Below, in pieces: positions 25,005 to 34,598 of a stretch of 64,000 bases of DNA; position 1 is the stretch's first letter, and each line of letters starts with the position of its first letter. Under the pieces are notes generated by a model. The model saw only the letters and a program-made list of their open reading frames with translations, was not told where the DNA came from and did not search any database. A program made the position numbers and the translations under genes. The DNA is from Anaerotruncus colihominis (GTDB taxonomy: Bacteria > Bacillota > Clostridia > Oscillospirales > Ruminococcaceae): NCBI RefSeq assembly GCF_010206195.1, contig NZ_VIQT01000019.1, positions 62,697 to 126,696 on the forward strand. The letters run 5' to 3'.

Positions 25005-26332
25005 CAGCCGATGCCTCCCTTGATTGTAAAGCTGCATACGACTACCGCGCCGGCAAGAAAAATATAGACATATCTGGCCAGAAATGCAAACCCGCGCAGA
25101 AGCGGCTTTTTACGGCCTGTCATCAGCTCCCCGCCGATCTTGTCCATACCAAGCACCCAATAAATCATGATCGCGCCGAGCAGAGCGCCGATCGGTACGA
25201 TATAAATCGTGACCACATCCATCCATCGGCCGAGATACGGCTCATATTCAATAAACAAGCCCGCGCCGAACACAATTACTCCCGTTATAAGCAGAGCCGG
25301 CAGGCGCCCAAGACGCAGATGGCGGCTGAGAGCCTCGCCGCACACCTCCAGCATATTGATCAGCGAAGTGACGCCCGCAAAAAATACCGATACAAAAAAC
25401 AGCGCCGCAAACACCCTCCCCGCAGGCATCTGCGCGAAAACCTTGGGAAGCGTCAGAAAAATCAGCGGCGGTCCGGAGCGCGGGTCAAGGCCAAACGCAT
25501 AAACAGCCGGGATCACCGCGAAACCCGCGACCAGCGCGGCCAGTGTGTCGAGGATGGCCGTCATCGCGGAGACATGGGGGATATCCTCTGTTTTGGCCAG
25601 ATAACTGCCATAGATAATCATTCCGGACCCGGTGATCGACAGGGAGAAAAACGCCTGTCCCATCGCCATGATCCAGGTGCGCATATCAAGCAGGGCGCTC
25701 CATTTGGGAACAAACAGATAATGATATCCCTCTCCCGCTCCCGGCAGAAATGCGACACGCACAGCAATGATGATGAACAGAATAAAAAACGCCGGCATCA
25801 TTACACGGTTGACTTTTTCAATCCCCTTGATGACGCCGCCCGCTAAAAACAGCACTGTCAGCGCCACAACGATCAGATGCCACGGTACGCTTCCAAAGCG
25901 TCCCGTCATCTGAGAAAAAAACGTCTCCGAATCGGCCGCAAACAACCCGCCTGTCACAGCGCCGGCGGCTGAACGCAGCACCCATCCCACAATGACGGAA
26001 TAACCGATCGCGATACCGAACGAGCCAAGCAGCGGAATCGCGCCAAGCAGTTTCCCACCGCGCAAACCGCGTGAGCGCATCGCATAATCATAGGAACCGA
26101 CAGGCCCTGTCCCCGTCAGCCGCCCAAACGCAAATTCGCCCGAAAGTCCCACTGCGCCGAACAGCGCCACAAACAGAAAATAGGGAATTAAAAATGCCGC
26201 GCCGCCATACTGCCCCACGCGGTAGGGAAACATCCAGATATTTCCCATGCCGATCGCCGAACCGACCGAGGCCAGAATAAAGCCGATCTTGCTGCCAAAC
26301 TGCGCTCTGCGCGCACCGTGATGTTCCTGCAT
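25004..26332 (-). CDS. Sodium:neurotransmitter-symporter family (NSS/SNF) transporter
   Basis: 442 residues from the ATG at 26332, preceded by AAGAGGTG. The first helix has the sodium-site sequence GSAIGMGNIWMFPYRVGQYGGAAFLIPY typical of bacterial LeuT-like carriers, and about eleven to twelve membrane helices can be counted. It should couple Na+ entry to uptake of an amino acid or related solute. It is coupled to the DUF1638 gene (TGATG overlap), suggesting a shared pathway of unknown substrate. A TATAAT-like -10 lies near 26408-26413 on the minus strand. Confidence 0.92.
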   Translation of the reverse strand: MQEHHGARRAQFGSKIGFILASVGSAIGMGNIWMFPYRVGQYGGAAFLIPYFLFVALFGAVGLSGEFAFGRLTGTGPVGSYDYAMRSRGLRGGKLLGAIPLLGSFGIAIGYSVIVGWVLRSAAGAVTGGLFAADSETFFSQMTGRFGSVPWHLIVVALTVLFLAGGVIKGIEKVNRVMMPAFFILFIIIAVRVAFLPGAGEGYHYLFVPKWSALLDMRTWIMAMGQAFFSLSITGSGMIIYGSYLAKTEDIPHVSAMTAILDTLAALVAGFAVIPAVYAFGLDPRSGPPLIFLTLPKVFAQMPAGRVFAALFFVSVFFAGVTSLINMLEVCGEALSRHLRLGRLPALLITGVIVFGAGLFIEYEPYLGRWMDVVTIYIVPIGALLGAIMIYWVLGMDKIGGELMTGRKKPLLRGFAFLARYVYIFLAGAVVVCSFTIKGGIG

Positions 26333-26467
26333 AATACACCTCTTGACTGCGCAGCATCGGCGCTTTTGCGCTTTGACGCTGTACCGCTTTTGTCTTTTAT
26401 ATGGATTTATTATAGCGCAGGACGATTCAAAATTCCATAGGATGTCAACTTTTTGCCTCAACTGAAG

Positions 26468-26506
26468 AAAAAAAGACATCCCGGCGCTTCCTTCAGGATG
26501 TCTTTT
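26468..26506. terminator. Terminator between kinase and symporter genes
   Basis: AAAAGACATCC pairs with GGATGTCTTTT around a 16-base loop; it lies just after the stop of the minus-strand histidine kinase. Confidence 0.75.
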
Positions 26507-26511
26507 GATGT

Positions 26512-28074
26512 TTACGGTTCTCTCTCCGCTAAATCCTCGCCGCTGTCATCGGCATCGTCAATGTCGGCCAGCTCCAGTTCAAACCAAAAACGCACGCCGC
26601 CCTCAATATTCTCCACACCGTACGGCCGCCCGTGCACATCCATAATCCCACGTACAATCGCAAGGCCCAGGCCATAGCTCTGCCCATCGTTGGAACGCGC
26701 CTTGTCGCCGCGGTAAAAACTGTCGAACAAGCCATTGATATCCTCCTGCGGAATCTGCGAACCAGTGTTTTCCACAAAAATGCGGCAGGCGTCCCCTCCA
26801 GCGCGCTGCGCGCGCAGCGTAACCACAGCTCCCTCCGGCGCATACTTCGCGGCGTTCTCAAACAGGTTTGTCACCACCTGGTCAATCTTGGTGTAATCGG
26901 CGCAGACGATAAATTCCTCGTCCAGGCAGCGGCGCACCTGGATGGCGCGCCGCTCGGTCAGGATACGCAGGCTGCGCACAGATTCGTCAAGCACCTCGCT
27001 TAAACAGAAGATTGACTTTTCAGCGCGGGCCACGCCGCTTTCAAGGCGCGACAGCTCGAGCAGACGGCCCACCATCGCAGACAGCTTGTTCCCCTCGCCG
27101 ATAATGATCTCGCAGCATTCCTGCGCCTGTTCGCCGCGCGCCTGTTCGGACAGCGCCTCCGCATAGCTGATCATCAGGGTCAGCGGCGTCTTAAAGTCGT
27201 GCGAAACATCCGCGATAAACTGCCGGCGCATCAGTTCCGTCTGCTGTTGGCGTTCCAAGTCGCTTTTGAGGACGTCGTTGGCCTCCACCAGCCGGCTGAT
27301 ATTCGACTGCAATTCATCCGACATATTATTGATCGAAGTTGCAAGCCGCGCGACCTCATCACTGCCGCGCGCCAGGCAGCTTTGGGAAAAATCGAGGCGG
27401 GAGATTTTGCCGGCGACCTCCTGAATATTCCGGATCGGCTTTGTCATGCGGTCGACAGCCAGATAGATCAGCCACGAGCCGATCAGCAAAATAACGATGG
27501 ATAAAAAGGCAGTATATTTCACAGCCAGATCGGCGCTCGATTTGATATAACCGCGCGGCGAATCCATAAACAGGTAAAGATTGTCGTCAAGCCGTGTTGT
27601 CAGAGTAATCGAACCATCGACATCGTCGCGTCCAAAGGGCGTCTCTACACGGATATTGTAGCCATCATCCGTGCGCAGAAGGCGGTCGAGCATATCTTTT
27701 TTAAAACGGTTGATCCCATCGCTGCGCGGGACAGGCATGTCCGGCTTGTCGCCCCATGGGCGCATATTGTCCTTACCGGCGCGCGAGTGGTATTTGACCG
27801 CAAGCGAACCATTGGGATCGATTTCGAACAGCGTCACAGTGGCGTTTTCGTTTTCGATCAGTTCAATTTCATCGTAGAAATCGGCGCTGTTCTGCTCATA
27901 GGTTTCACGGATTTTTTCGGCGCTGCGCTGAAGCTCCGCCTGCTTGTTGCCGATATAAAAGCGTTCAAACAGTGTGGAGCCCATGAACAACAGCACAACA
28001 ATATTTACAATCAGTATAAAAATGATGATTGTAAACAGTTTCCGCTTGAGGCCCCAGTCATTCCAGCCACTCAA
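26512..28074 (-). CDS. Membrane sensor histidine kinase
   Basis: 520 residues from a TTG at 28074 that overlaps the end of the response-regulator gene; no in-frame ATG fits better. Two membrane helices (about 12-33 and 180-205) flank an extracytoplasmic sensor. HAMP (about 205-260), the phosphoacceptor motif VSHDFKTPL, the N box (NLFENAAKYAPEG) and G box (YGLGLAIVRGIMD) follow. The overlap with the regulator gene indicates translational coupling and a cognate pair. The ligand is unknown. The C-terminal tail is acidic. Confidence 0.92.
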   Translation of the reverse strand: MSGWNDWGLKRKLFTIIIFILIVNIVVLLFMGSTLFERFYIGNKQAELQRSAEKIRETYEQNSADFYDEIELIENENATVTLFEIDPNGSLAVKYHSRAGKDNMRPWGDKPDMPVPRSDGINRFKKDMLDRLLRTDDGYNIRVETPFGRDDVDGSITLTTRLDDNLYLFMDSPRGYIKSSADLAVKYTAFLSIVILLIGSWLIYLAVDRMTKPIRNIQEVAGKISRLDFSQSCLARGSDEVARLATSINNMSDELQSNISRLVEANDVLKSDLERQQQTELMRRQFIADVSHDFKTPLTLMISYAEALSEQARGEQAQECCEIIIGEGNKLSAMVGRLLELSRLESGVARAEKSIFCLSEVLDESVRSLRILTERRAIQVRRCLDEEFIVCADYTKIDQVVTNLFENAAKYAPEGAVVTLRAQRAGGDACRIFVENTGSQIPQEDINGLFDSFYRGDKARSNDGQSYGLGLAIVRGIMDVHGRPYGVENIEGGVRFWFELELADIDDADDSGEDLAEREP

Positions 28075-28732
28075 ACTTGTATCCAACCTTTCGCACGGTA
28101 ACAATGCATTTGGCATATGGACCGAGCTTGGCGCGCAGGCATTTGATGTGTGTGTCAACCGTTCGGTCGTCGCCGGCATAATCCATATCCCAGACTGTAC
28201 AGATGATCTGATCCCGTGTCAAAACGATATTTGTGTTGCGGATCAAATAATAAAGCAGGTCGAACTCTTTGGGCGTTGTGATGATTTTTTTGCCGTCGAC
28301 CGTCACTGTGCGCTCGCGGTAAAGCACCTTTACGCCGCCGGCCGATACATCGCTCATATCATTGGAGCTTGTGCGCCGCAGCAAATTTTTAACGCGCGTC
28401 ACCAGAATGGTTGGGGAAAACGGCTTGGCGATATATTCATCGGCGCCGGCGCCGAATCCCGCCACTTCATCCTGCTCGCTGTCGCGCGCCGTCAGCATCA
28501 GGATCGGCACGTTTGATTTGCCGCGTATTTCGCGGCAAGCGTCATAACCATCCTTTTTCGGCATCATAACATCAAGCATCACCAGTACAACGTCCTCGTT
28601 GTCCTCAAATTTTTCGACCGCCTGCTGTCCGTCGGCAGCCTCCACAACTTTAAAGCCCTCCCGCACAAGGTAGCTTGAAACAAGGCGGCGGATTTTTTCC
28701 TCGTCCTCCGCCACAAGAATTTTATTGTCCAT
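28058..28732 (-). CDS. OmpR/PhoB-family response regulator
   Basis: 224 residues from the ATG at 28732, eight bases after AAAGGG. The receiver domain has AEDEEKI and the phospho-acceptor Asp in MLDVMMPKKDG (about residue 53); the winged helix ends VRKVGYKFEWLE. It precedes and overlaps the sensor kinase gene. Promoter and target sites are not obvious. Confidence 0.93.
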   Translation of the reverse strand: MDNKILVAEDEEKIRRLVSSYLVREGFKVVEAADGQQAVEKFEDNEDVVLVMLDVMMPKKDGYDACREIRGKSNVPILMLTARDSEQDEVAGFGAGADEYIAKPFSPTILVTRVKNLLRRTSSNDMSDVSAGGVKVLYRERTVTVDGKKIITTPKEFDLLYYLIRNTNIVLTRDQIICTVWDMDYAGDDRTVDTHIKCLRAKLGPYAKCIVTVRKVGYKFEWLE

Positions 28733-29032
28733 AATGCGCACCCTTTCACAGCTTGCTGTGGTTCAGTATGGAGGAAAAATGTGTTGTAAATGTGTGGAAT
28801 CCATGACAGGGCGATAAAAGATCGGCCGCCGAACGGTTGACGCCTGGCACAATCCGATTTGCAATGATTTTGCAGGTGAACCGTGAGCGGGAAAATTGAA
28901 GCGGTTTTTCGCTGCAAAACCATCAATCGGGGAGCGTTCTTCATGAAAGAGATCCGAAAGAAGCGTGCGGTCGCAACCGCAGAAATAAATATATCCAGGA
29001 GGTGAATCACAACAGATAAAGGAGTTTTTAGA
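28733..29032. other. Intergenic region before the acetyltransferase
   Basis: About 300 bases between divergent genes. I see the ribosome site AAAGGAG at its right end, but no convincing gene, terminator or repeat. Confidence 0.5.
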
Positions 29033-29705
29033 ATGTTTCCAAATTGCAGCCAGATACCGGACCCGAACGCAGTCTTTTTAAACGAAACGAAAACATCGTG
29101 CTTTATTAAAAATGTCGTGACTGCATCAAATATTGAAATAGGCGACTACACCTATTATGACGATACCGACGATCCGACCGGCTTTGAACAGAACAATGTG
29201 CTCTTTAACTGGCCTGGCTTCGGCGACCGGCTGGTAATCGGAAAGTTTTGCTCCATCGCGTCGGGGACACAGTTTATAATGGGTCCGGCCAACCACCGCA
29301 TCAGCAGCGTGACCACCTATCCGTTCAATGTCTTTGGCGGCGCTTGGGAAGCGAATACGCAGCCGCATCTATCCGAGCTGCCCCGCAAGGGTGACACGAT
29401 TGTCGGCAACGATGTCTGGTTTGGACGCCAATGTGTCATCCATGCCCGGGGTCAAAATCGGCGACGGCGCGATCATTACCACACGCGCAGTCGTTACAAG
29501 GGATGTGGAACCATATTGTGTTGTGGGCGGCAATCCCGCGCGTTTCATCAAGAAGCGGTTTGACGACGAGCTGATCAATATTCTTCTGCGCCTGCGCTGG
29601 TGGGATTTCGAGCCGAAGCGGCTCGTTTCTGTCCTGCCGCTGCTGTGCAGTCCCGACCTGGACGGCGTCAAACGGGCCTTTTCCGCGATGCTCAGCGGAC
29701 AATAA
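29033..29705 (+). pseudogene. Frameshifted Vat-type xenobiotic O-acetyltransferase
   Basis: The first frame encodes MFPNCSQIPDPN ... YYDDTDDPTGFEQNNVLFNWPGFGDRLVIGKFCSIASGTQFIMGPANHR ... [17 protein letters not shown]. The second frame continues [56 protein letters not shown] to 29705. Together they give the usual 210-220 residue hexapeptide-repeat acetyltransferase of the Vat/XAT group, which includes streptogramin A and chloramphenicol acetyltransferases. One extra C near 29440/29441 breaks the frame between ...CVI and MPGV. The spot is not a homopolymer, so a real mutation is more likely than a read error. The ribosome site is intact. Active-site His lies in GPANHR. Confidence 0.85.
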
Positions 29706-29711
29706 ACAATA

Positions 29712-29741
29712 GCGGGACGGCATGTATCCATACCGTCCCGC
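29712..29741. terminator. Hairpin between convergent acetyltransferase and pduL genes
   Basis: GCGGGACGG (29712-29720) pairs with CCGTCCCGC (29733-29741) around a 12-base loop; no long T-run. Confidence 0.6.
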
Positions 29742-29761
29742 CGAATTTATCCCTTGAACGC

Positions 29762-30334
29762 TTATTTAACAACCTCGCCGAGCACCTCGCCCGCGCAGCC
29801 GGCCGCGTTGGCCTCATCGGTGTCGATGTGCATCGCCGGACGAAACGCCGGGCTGACACGGATCACCACATCGCCAAACACGAGCGAGCGCTCGGGCGTA
29901 TTGATCTTAACGGAGACAATATCCTTGTCCTTGACCCCCACCTGCTCGGCAAACGCCGGATCGAAGTGGCAGTGACGCTTGGCGACAATCACGCCCTGCT
30001 TTAATTCAACCTCACCGCACGGACCAACCAGCTTACACGGGGCGCTGCCCTCAACATGGCCGGATTCGCGGATCGGCGGCGTCAGACCGAGCGCACGCGC
30101 GTCGGTCAAAGCGACCTCAACCTGCGTTGCAGGGCGACATGGTCCGATAATGGACATATTGATCGTCTTTTTTGGTCCGACAACATCGACGCGCTCCTCA
30201 CAGGCATATTGGCCGGGCTGCGACAATTCCTTTTTATAGTGGAGCTTCGCGCCCTTGCCGAACAGCGTCTCCAAGTCCTGCTCCGTCACATGCAGATGAC
30301 GTGCGGAAGTCTCAACAATAAACGTATTTGCCAT
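29762..30334 (-). CDS. pduL: Phosphate propanoyltransferase PduL
   Basis: 190 residues, start after TTGGAGG. The PduL fold is shown by two related halves with metal-binding histidines: VETSARHLHVT (about 7-17), AKRHCHFDP, and AMHIDTDEANAAGC near the C-terminus. The enzyme transfers acyl groups between CoA and phosphate (acetyl/propionyl-CoA to acyl-phosphate). No microcompartment shell genes or encapsulation peptide are seen, so it probably acts as a free housekeeping phosphotransacylase for ATP generation in fermentation. It has its own promoter. Confidence 0.95.
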   Translation of the reverse strand: MANTFIVETSARHLHVTEQDLETLFGKGAKLHYKKELSQPGQYACEERVDVVGPKKTINMSIIGPCRPATQVEVALTDARALGLTPPIRESGHVEGSAPCKLVGPCGEVELKQGVIVAKRHCHFDPAFAEQVGVKDKDIVSVKINTPERSLVFGDVVIRVSPAFRPAMHIDTDEANAAGCAGEVLGEVVK

Positions 30335-30373
30335 ATTCTTAATCCTCCAACTGCGAAATTATGGTATAACCTC

Positions 30374-30402
30374 ATTGTACGCTTTGTTCACTTTTTTTTC
30401 AA
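30374..30402 (-). promoter_or_regulatory. Promoter of pduL
   Basis: On the minus strand: TTGAAA (30402-30397), 17-base spacer, TACAAT (30379-30374), about 40 bases before the start codon. Confidence 0.8.
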
Positions 30403-30547
30403 GCGTTTTTTATGAAAATCAGCGATTTGACATTTGTTCCCGATACAATTAAACTGTAAGCAAAGCTTTGACTACGCTCCATTTCAATGGAAGGAAAAGG
30501 GTGCCGCCCGGTCAAAGATAATTCAGGGATAAAATGGAGGAGCCGCC

Positions 30548-31114
30548 ATGTATGAAAGCTTTCAGGCGCTGCAAAGCGCCGCGCTTACATGTCAGGGCTG
30601 CAAGCTGTGCCAGACGCGCCGCAATGTTGTGTTTGGCGCCGGCAGCGAGCAAGCCCAAATCATGTTTATCGGGGAAGGTCCAGGCGAAAATGAGGATTTG
30701 CAGGGCGAGCCGTTCGTTGGGCGCGCGGGACAGCTTCTTGATAAGATTTTGGCGCATGTCGAGCTGTCGCGTCAGAATGACGTTTACATCACCAATATGG
30801 TAAAATGCCGTCCGCCTAAAAACAGGGACCCGGAACGCGACGAGGTCGAAGCCTGTATGCCATATCTGCACGCGCAGATTGAGTTCATCCGGCCAAAAAT
30901 CATCGTTTGCCTTGGACGCGTCGCCGCCTGCGCGCTGATCGACCCGAATTTCAAGGTCACACGCCAGCACGGCGAATTCTTTGATAAGGACGGCCTTATG
31001 ATGATGGGTACCTTTCACCCGGCCGCCCTGCTGCGCAACCCTGTGAACAAGCCCGGCGCGCTCGACGACTTTATCAACCTGCGCGCCCGCCTCGACTCTC
31101 TCAAGCCTTTTTGA
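30548..31114 (+). CDS. Family 4 uracil-DNA glycosylase (4Fe-4S)
   Basis: 188 residues. The four cluster cysteines C15, C18, C87 and C103 of family 4/5 UDGs are present ([23 protein letters not shown]), with the uracil-binding [20 protein letters not shown] and the TFHPAALLR motif. It removes uracil from DNA in base excision repair. The start follows GGAGG. The protein ends LDSLKPF: the last codons and TGA are in the first palindrome of repeat array 3. Confidence 0.95.
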   Translation: MYESFQALQSAALTCQGCKLCQTRRNVVFGAGSEQAQIMFIGEGPGENEDLQGEPFVGRAGQLLDKILAHVELSRQNDVYITNMVKCRPPKNRDPERDEVEACMPYLHAQIEFIRPKIIVCLGRVAACALIDPNFKVTRQHGEFFDKDGLMMMGTFHPAALLRNPVNKPGALDDFINLRARLDSLKPF

Positions 31115-31306
31115 AAAAAGGCTTGGCGAAAAACTTTCCGGCCTTTTGAAAAAAGGCCTCGGCGAAAAACTTTCCGGCCTTTTTGAAAAAAGGCCTCGGC
31201 GAAAAACTTTAGTCGGCTGCGCCGCGAACAGCGGGGAAGGTCCTGGTATTTTTACAGGCTGCGCCGCGAACAGCGGGGCAGGTCCCGGTATTTTTACAGG
31301 CTGCGC
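31101..31306 (+). repeat. Composite repeat array 3
   Basis: Starts in the last codons of the UDG gene with AAGCCTTTTTGAAAAAAGGCTT, followed by two GGCC...GGCC palindromes each trailed by GGCGAAAAACTTTCC, then AGTCG and three GGCTGCGCC units spaced by about 42 bases. The array ends next to the lpdA stop. Same order and orientation logic as arrays 1, 2 and 4. Confidence 0.92.
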
Positions 31307-31331
31307 GTCCGGCGCCTTTACATATCCGTTT

Positions 31332-32738
31332 TTACAGGGGCAGAATCGCTTTGGCGACGCCCTCGTTGAAGGTGGGGTGCGCACGCATGGCATAACGGAG
31401 CTGGCGTGCGGTCAACCCATTTGCAATCGCGGTCGCCATTTCGCCGATCATGTCTGTGGCGCGCGGACACATCATCTGCGCGCCGATCAACATATGGCTG
31501 TGCGCTTCAAACACCAGCTTGATAAACCCGTTTTCCTCATGTGAAATAATTGCGCGGCCGTTGCCGCTCATCTGCGATTTTCCGCAGCGCACGGCGATGC
31601 CGTTTTTGCGCGCCTCCGCCTCGGTGATGCCGACAGACGCGATCTCCGGATCGATATAAATACAGCTCGGCACGATCGGCAGATCGACAAACGCGCAGCT
31701 TGGCACGGTTGAGAGCATCACCGACGGCGTTTTGCCGCACAGCTTTTCCACGACGCGCATCCCCTGCGCGGCCGCCAGATGCGCCAATTGAACGCCGCCC
31801 AGCACATCGCCGACGGCATAGATGCCGCGCACGCTTGTCATAAAGTTTTCATCAACAAAGATACCCCGGTCGTCCGCGCGGATGGGCACTTTATCATCGA
31901 TCAGCCCCTCGACGCGCGGTTTTCGTCCGACCGCCACCAGCACGCGCTGAACCGCGCGTGCGGACAACTCCTGCCCCTGACGGATTGTGCAGGTCAATCC
32001 ATCATCCGCTTCTGCGACACGCTCAACGCTGGCGTTTGTCAGCACCTCGATGCCGCGGCGGCACAGCAGCGTTTCAAGCTCGGCGGACAGCTCCTCGTCC
32101 ATGGGCGCGAGCAGTCGTTCTTTCTTTTCCACAATCGTCACATGCGCGCCAAGCGCGCCTAAAATGGTCGCAAGCTCGACGCCTACCACGCCGCCGCCGA
32201 TAACAACCACCCGATCGTAATGCCACCGGCTGTCTGTCAGAACGTCGGTGCTTGTCACAACGCCCGGCAGCAACACGCCCGGAAATAACGGCCTGTTTGG
32301 ACGCGCGCCCGCTGCAATCAGGATATTGCGCGCATTATATATCCGTTCCGCGCCGTCCGCCACGGTGAGGCGCACAGAACGCGCGCCCGCGACAACAGCT
32401 TTGCCCTCGGCATAAACAACGCCTTGCGCCTCAAACTGGGCGCGGATATCCTCGCGGGACTGCGAAACACACAGATCCTTATAGGCGTGTATTTTTGCGT
32501 AATCGAAGCCCGTCTGCGACGCCGACAACCCAAACCACGCGCAATTTTGAAACGCCTGATGCAGCGACGCCGAACAGGCAAGCGCCTTTGCCGGGATGCA
32601 GCCAGTATTTAAACATGCGCCCCCAAGCGCCCGCTTTTCAAAAACGATGACGCGCATACCAAGCTTTGCCGCTGTCAGCGCGGCCGTATAGCCGCCTGGT
32701 CCCGCCCCGATGACCGCAAGATCATACATTTGTTCCAT
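31332..32738 (-). CDS. lpdA: Dihydrolipoyl dehydrogenase-type flavoprotein
   Basis: 468 residues. FAD site GAGPGGYTAA (11-20), redox disulfide C42/C47 in GGACLNTGCIPAK, NAD site VIGGGVVGVELATILG, and the C-terminal catalytic pair in AHPTFNEGV (about 456-460). All match E3 of 2-oxoacid dehydrogenase or glycine-cleavage complexes. No E1/E2 or glycine-cleavage genes lie nearby, so its partner complex is unknown. Repeat array 3 abuts its 3' end. Confidence 0.94.
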   Translation of the reverse strand: MEQMYDLAVIGAGPGGYTAALTAAKLGMRVIVFEKRALGGACLNTGCIPAKALACSASLHQAFQNCAWFGLSASQTGFDYAKIHAYKDLCVSQSREDIRAQFEAQGVVYAEGKAVVAGARSVRLTVADGAERIYNARNILIAAGARPNRPLFPGVLLPGVVTSTDVLTDSRWHYDRVVVIGGGVVGVELATILGALGAHVTIVEKKERLLAPMDEELSAELETLLCRRGIEVLTNASVERVAEADDGLTCTIRQGQELSARAVQRVLVAVGRKPRVEGLIDDKVPIRADDRGIFVDENFMTSVRGIYAVGDVLGGVQLAHLAAAQGMRVVEKLCGKTPSVMLSTVPSCAFVDLPIVPSCIYIDPEIASVGITEAEARKNGIAVRCGKSQMSGNGRAIISHEENGFIKLVFEAHSHMLIGAQMMCPRATDMIGEMATAIANGLTARQLRYAMRAHPTFNEGVAKAILPL

Positions 32739-32844
32739 GATCAGTCCCCCTGTCCGGCCGGTTCAAACCCACCGTATCCTTGTAATATATTGTACCAGAA
32801 AAATCCAACAAAGAAAAGGGCCGCGGCGCCCCAAAATTTTTTAC

Positions 32845-32875
32845 AAAAAGCGCCCCGCCACAAAAGCGGAGCGCC
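32845..32875 (-). terminator. Intrinsic terminator after cls
   Basis: On the minus strand GGCGCTCCGC pairs with GCGGGGCGC around TTTTGTG and is followed by TTTTT. It lies between the cls stop and the lpdA start. Confidence 0.75.
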
Positions 32876-32898
32876 AAAAGCCGCCGGACCGGCATCGT

Positions 32899-34452
32899 CT
32901 ACATCATTGGGGAGAACAGGCGCAAAAACGCGCGGACAATACGTTTCCACAAGCGCACATGCCGGATATAATCTTTGGGAATTTCAAAGCATTGCGTCAG
33001 CAAATGCTCGATATCGGCGCGCACATCCTGTACCACGCTCGACCGGAAAAAGCAAACGCCGCATTCAAAATGGAGATAAAAGCTGCGGTAATCCATATTG
33101 GCTGTGCCAACAATCGCGACTGTATCATCGGACACATACATTTTTGCATGGACAAAGCCGGGCGTATACTCATAGATGTGCACACCCGCGTCGAGCAATA
33201 CCTGATAAAAGGACTGCGTCGTTTGATGAACCAGCCACTTGTCGGGGACGTGCGGGGTGACGATACGCACATCAATACCGCTGCGCGCCGCCACCTGGAG
33301 CGCCGTAACCATCTCATTGTCAAGAATAAGATACGGTGTTGTAATATAAACATAGCGCGTGGCGCGGTTGATGATCTGCATATATGTCTCCTCAGAGACA
33401 TTGATATGATCAAGCGGCGAATCGCCGAAGGGCTGCACGTAACCGTCGCTCTCATAATGCCTGGTTGGACGGTATTGTCCAACCAGCTTGTCCGTCGGGC
33501 GGGTAAAGTTCCACAGGGACAGGAACATGGCCGTCAGGTTCCAGACGGCGTCTCCCCGCAGCAATACGCCCGTGTCCTTCCAATGACCGTGTTTTTCATA
33601 GGCATTGATATACTCATCCGCAATATTGATGCCGCCGCAGAAACCGACATTGCCGTCAATAACAGTGATCTTGCGGTGGTCGCGATAGTTCATGGTCGCG
33701 TTCAGATGCGGCTTGAAGGGATTGAACACAGCGCATTGTATGCCCGCGTTGCGCAGCTGGACGTCGTAATTGACGGGCAGCGTCATAATGGAGCCGAGGT
33801 CGTCGTACATGAACCGCACCTCGACCCCTTCGGCCGCCTTCTGCTTGAGGATTTCAAAAATCGGCTCCCACATTTCGCCTTCCTCAAGGATAAAATATTC
33901 CATAAAGATAAAGCGTTCGGCCTTTGGCAGCTCCTCGCGCAGGCGCGCCCACATAGTTTCTCCGATCGGCAGATACTGCGCCTGCGTGTTTTTCCACACT
34001 GGCGATCCGGTGGTACGCGTGATATAATTGGAAATCAGCCCGAGCTGCGGGTCGTTTGTATTTAGCTCGCCGGCGCATGGCTCGTCCGGCGGCGCGACGC
34101 GATGTTCGTTTTTTTCCGCTTCCCGGATGCGGTCCACCAGCTTTTTCGGCATACTTTGGTTGCCGAACATCAGATAAAACACCCCGCCGAACAACGGAAA
34201 CAACATGATCGGGATGATCCAGGCCAGTTTATACGAAGGATTTTCATTCTTTCCGACAATCCAAATTGTAATACCAATGCTTAAAAACGACAAAATACCA
34301 TAGACAATGGTAAAGTAGTCGCTCAAAAACAGCATGAGCAGTATCAGGATGGCGATCTGTATCAAAATCAACAGCGCCACAATGACCATCTTGCTGAACA
34401 GCAGACTGAAAATCGATTTGGCATGGATATTTTTTTTGTGCGTAGTGGGCAT
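32899..34452 (-). CDS. cls: Cardiolipin synthase
   Basis: 517 residues. Two N-terminal membrane helices (about 22-45 and 52-75) and a PLDc_N-like region precede two phospholipase-D HKD motifs: HRKITVIDGNVGFCGGINIADEY (about 250-272) and HAKMYVSDDTVAIVGTANMDYRSF (about 432-455). The enzyme joins two phosphatidylglycerols into cardiolipin and glycerol at the membrane. The start has AGAGG before it. No operon partner is evident. Confidence 0.95.
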   Translation of the reverse strand: MPTTHKKNIHAKSIFSLLFSKMVIVALLILIQIAILILLMLFLSDYFTIVYGILSFLSIGITIWIVGKNENPSYKLAWIIPIMLFPLFGGVFYLMFGNQSMPKKLVDRIREAEKNEHRVAPPDEPCAGELNTNDPQLGLISNYITRTTGSPVWKNTQAQYLPIGETMWARLREELPKAERFIFMEYFILEEGEMWEPIFEILKQKAAEGVEVRFMYDDLGSIMTLPVNYDVQLRNAGIQCAVFNPFKPHLNATMNYRDHRKITVIDGNVGFCGGINIADEYINAYEKHGHWKDTGVLLRGDAVWNLTAMFLSLWNFTRPTDKLVGQYRPTRHYESDGYVQPFGDSPLDHINVSEETYMQIINRATRYVYITTPYLILDNEMVTALQVAARSGIDVRIVTPHVPDKWLVHQTTQSFYQVLLDAGVHIYEYTPGFVHAKMYVSDDTVAIVGTANMDYRSFYLHFECGVCFFRSSVVQDVRADIEHLLTQCFEIPKDYIRHVRLWKRIVRAFLRLFSPMM

Positions 34453-34553
34453 ATTTGAACCTCTTTTTGCCAGCTATTGAACGATTTATACAAAGAATAT
34501 CTTCAGTTTATCAGTTTTTCCCATAAAATGCAAGCCCGTCCACAGAAGTAACG

Positions 34554-34589
34554 AAGCCCGCGCACCGGCTTTAGCCGGTGCGCGGGCTT
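34554..34589 (-). terminator. GC-rich hairpin downstream of galE
   Basis: AAGCCCGCGCACCGGC pairs perfectly over 16 bp around TTTA. No T-run follows on the minus strand, so termination efficiency is uncertain. Confidence 0.65.
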
Positions 34590-34598
34590 GTGTTGTGT

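Noticed and set aside
29762-30334. Microcompartment-associated PduL
   Set aside because: No shell proteins, no N-terminal encapsulation peptide and no diol or ethanolamine genes are nearby.
32710-34065. A 451-residue plus-strand frame opposite cls
   Set aside because: Antisense to a complete cardiolipin synthase with both HKD motifs; His/Arg/Asn-rich shadow product.
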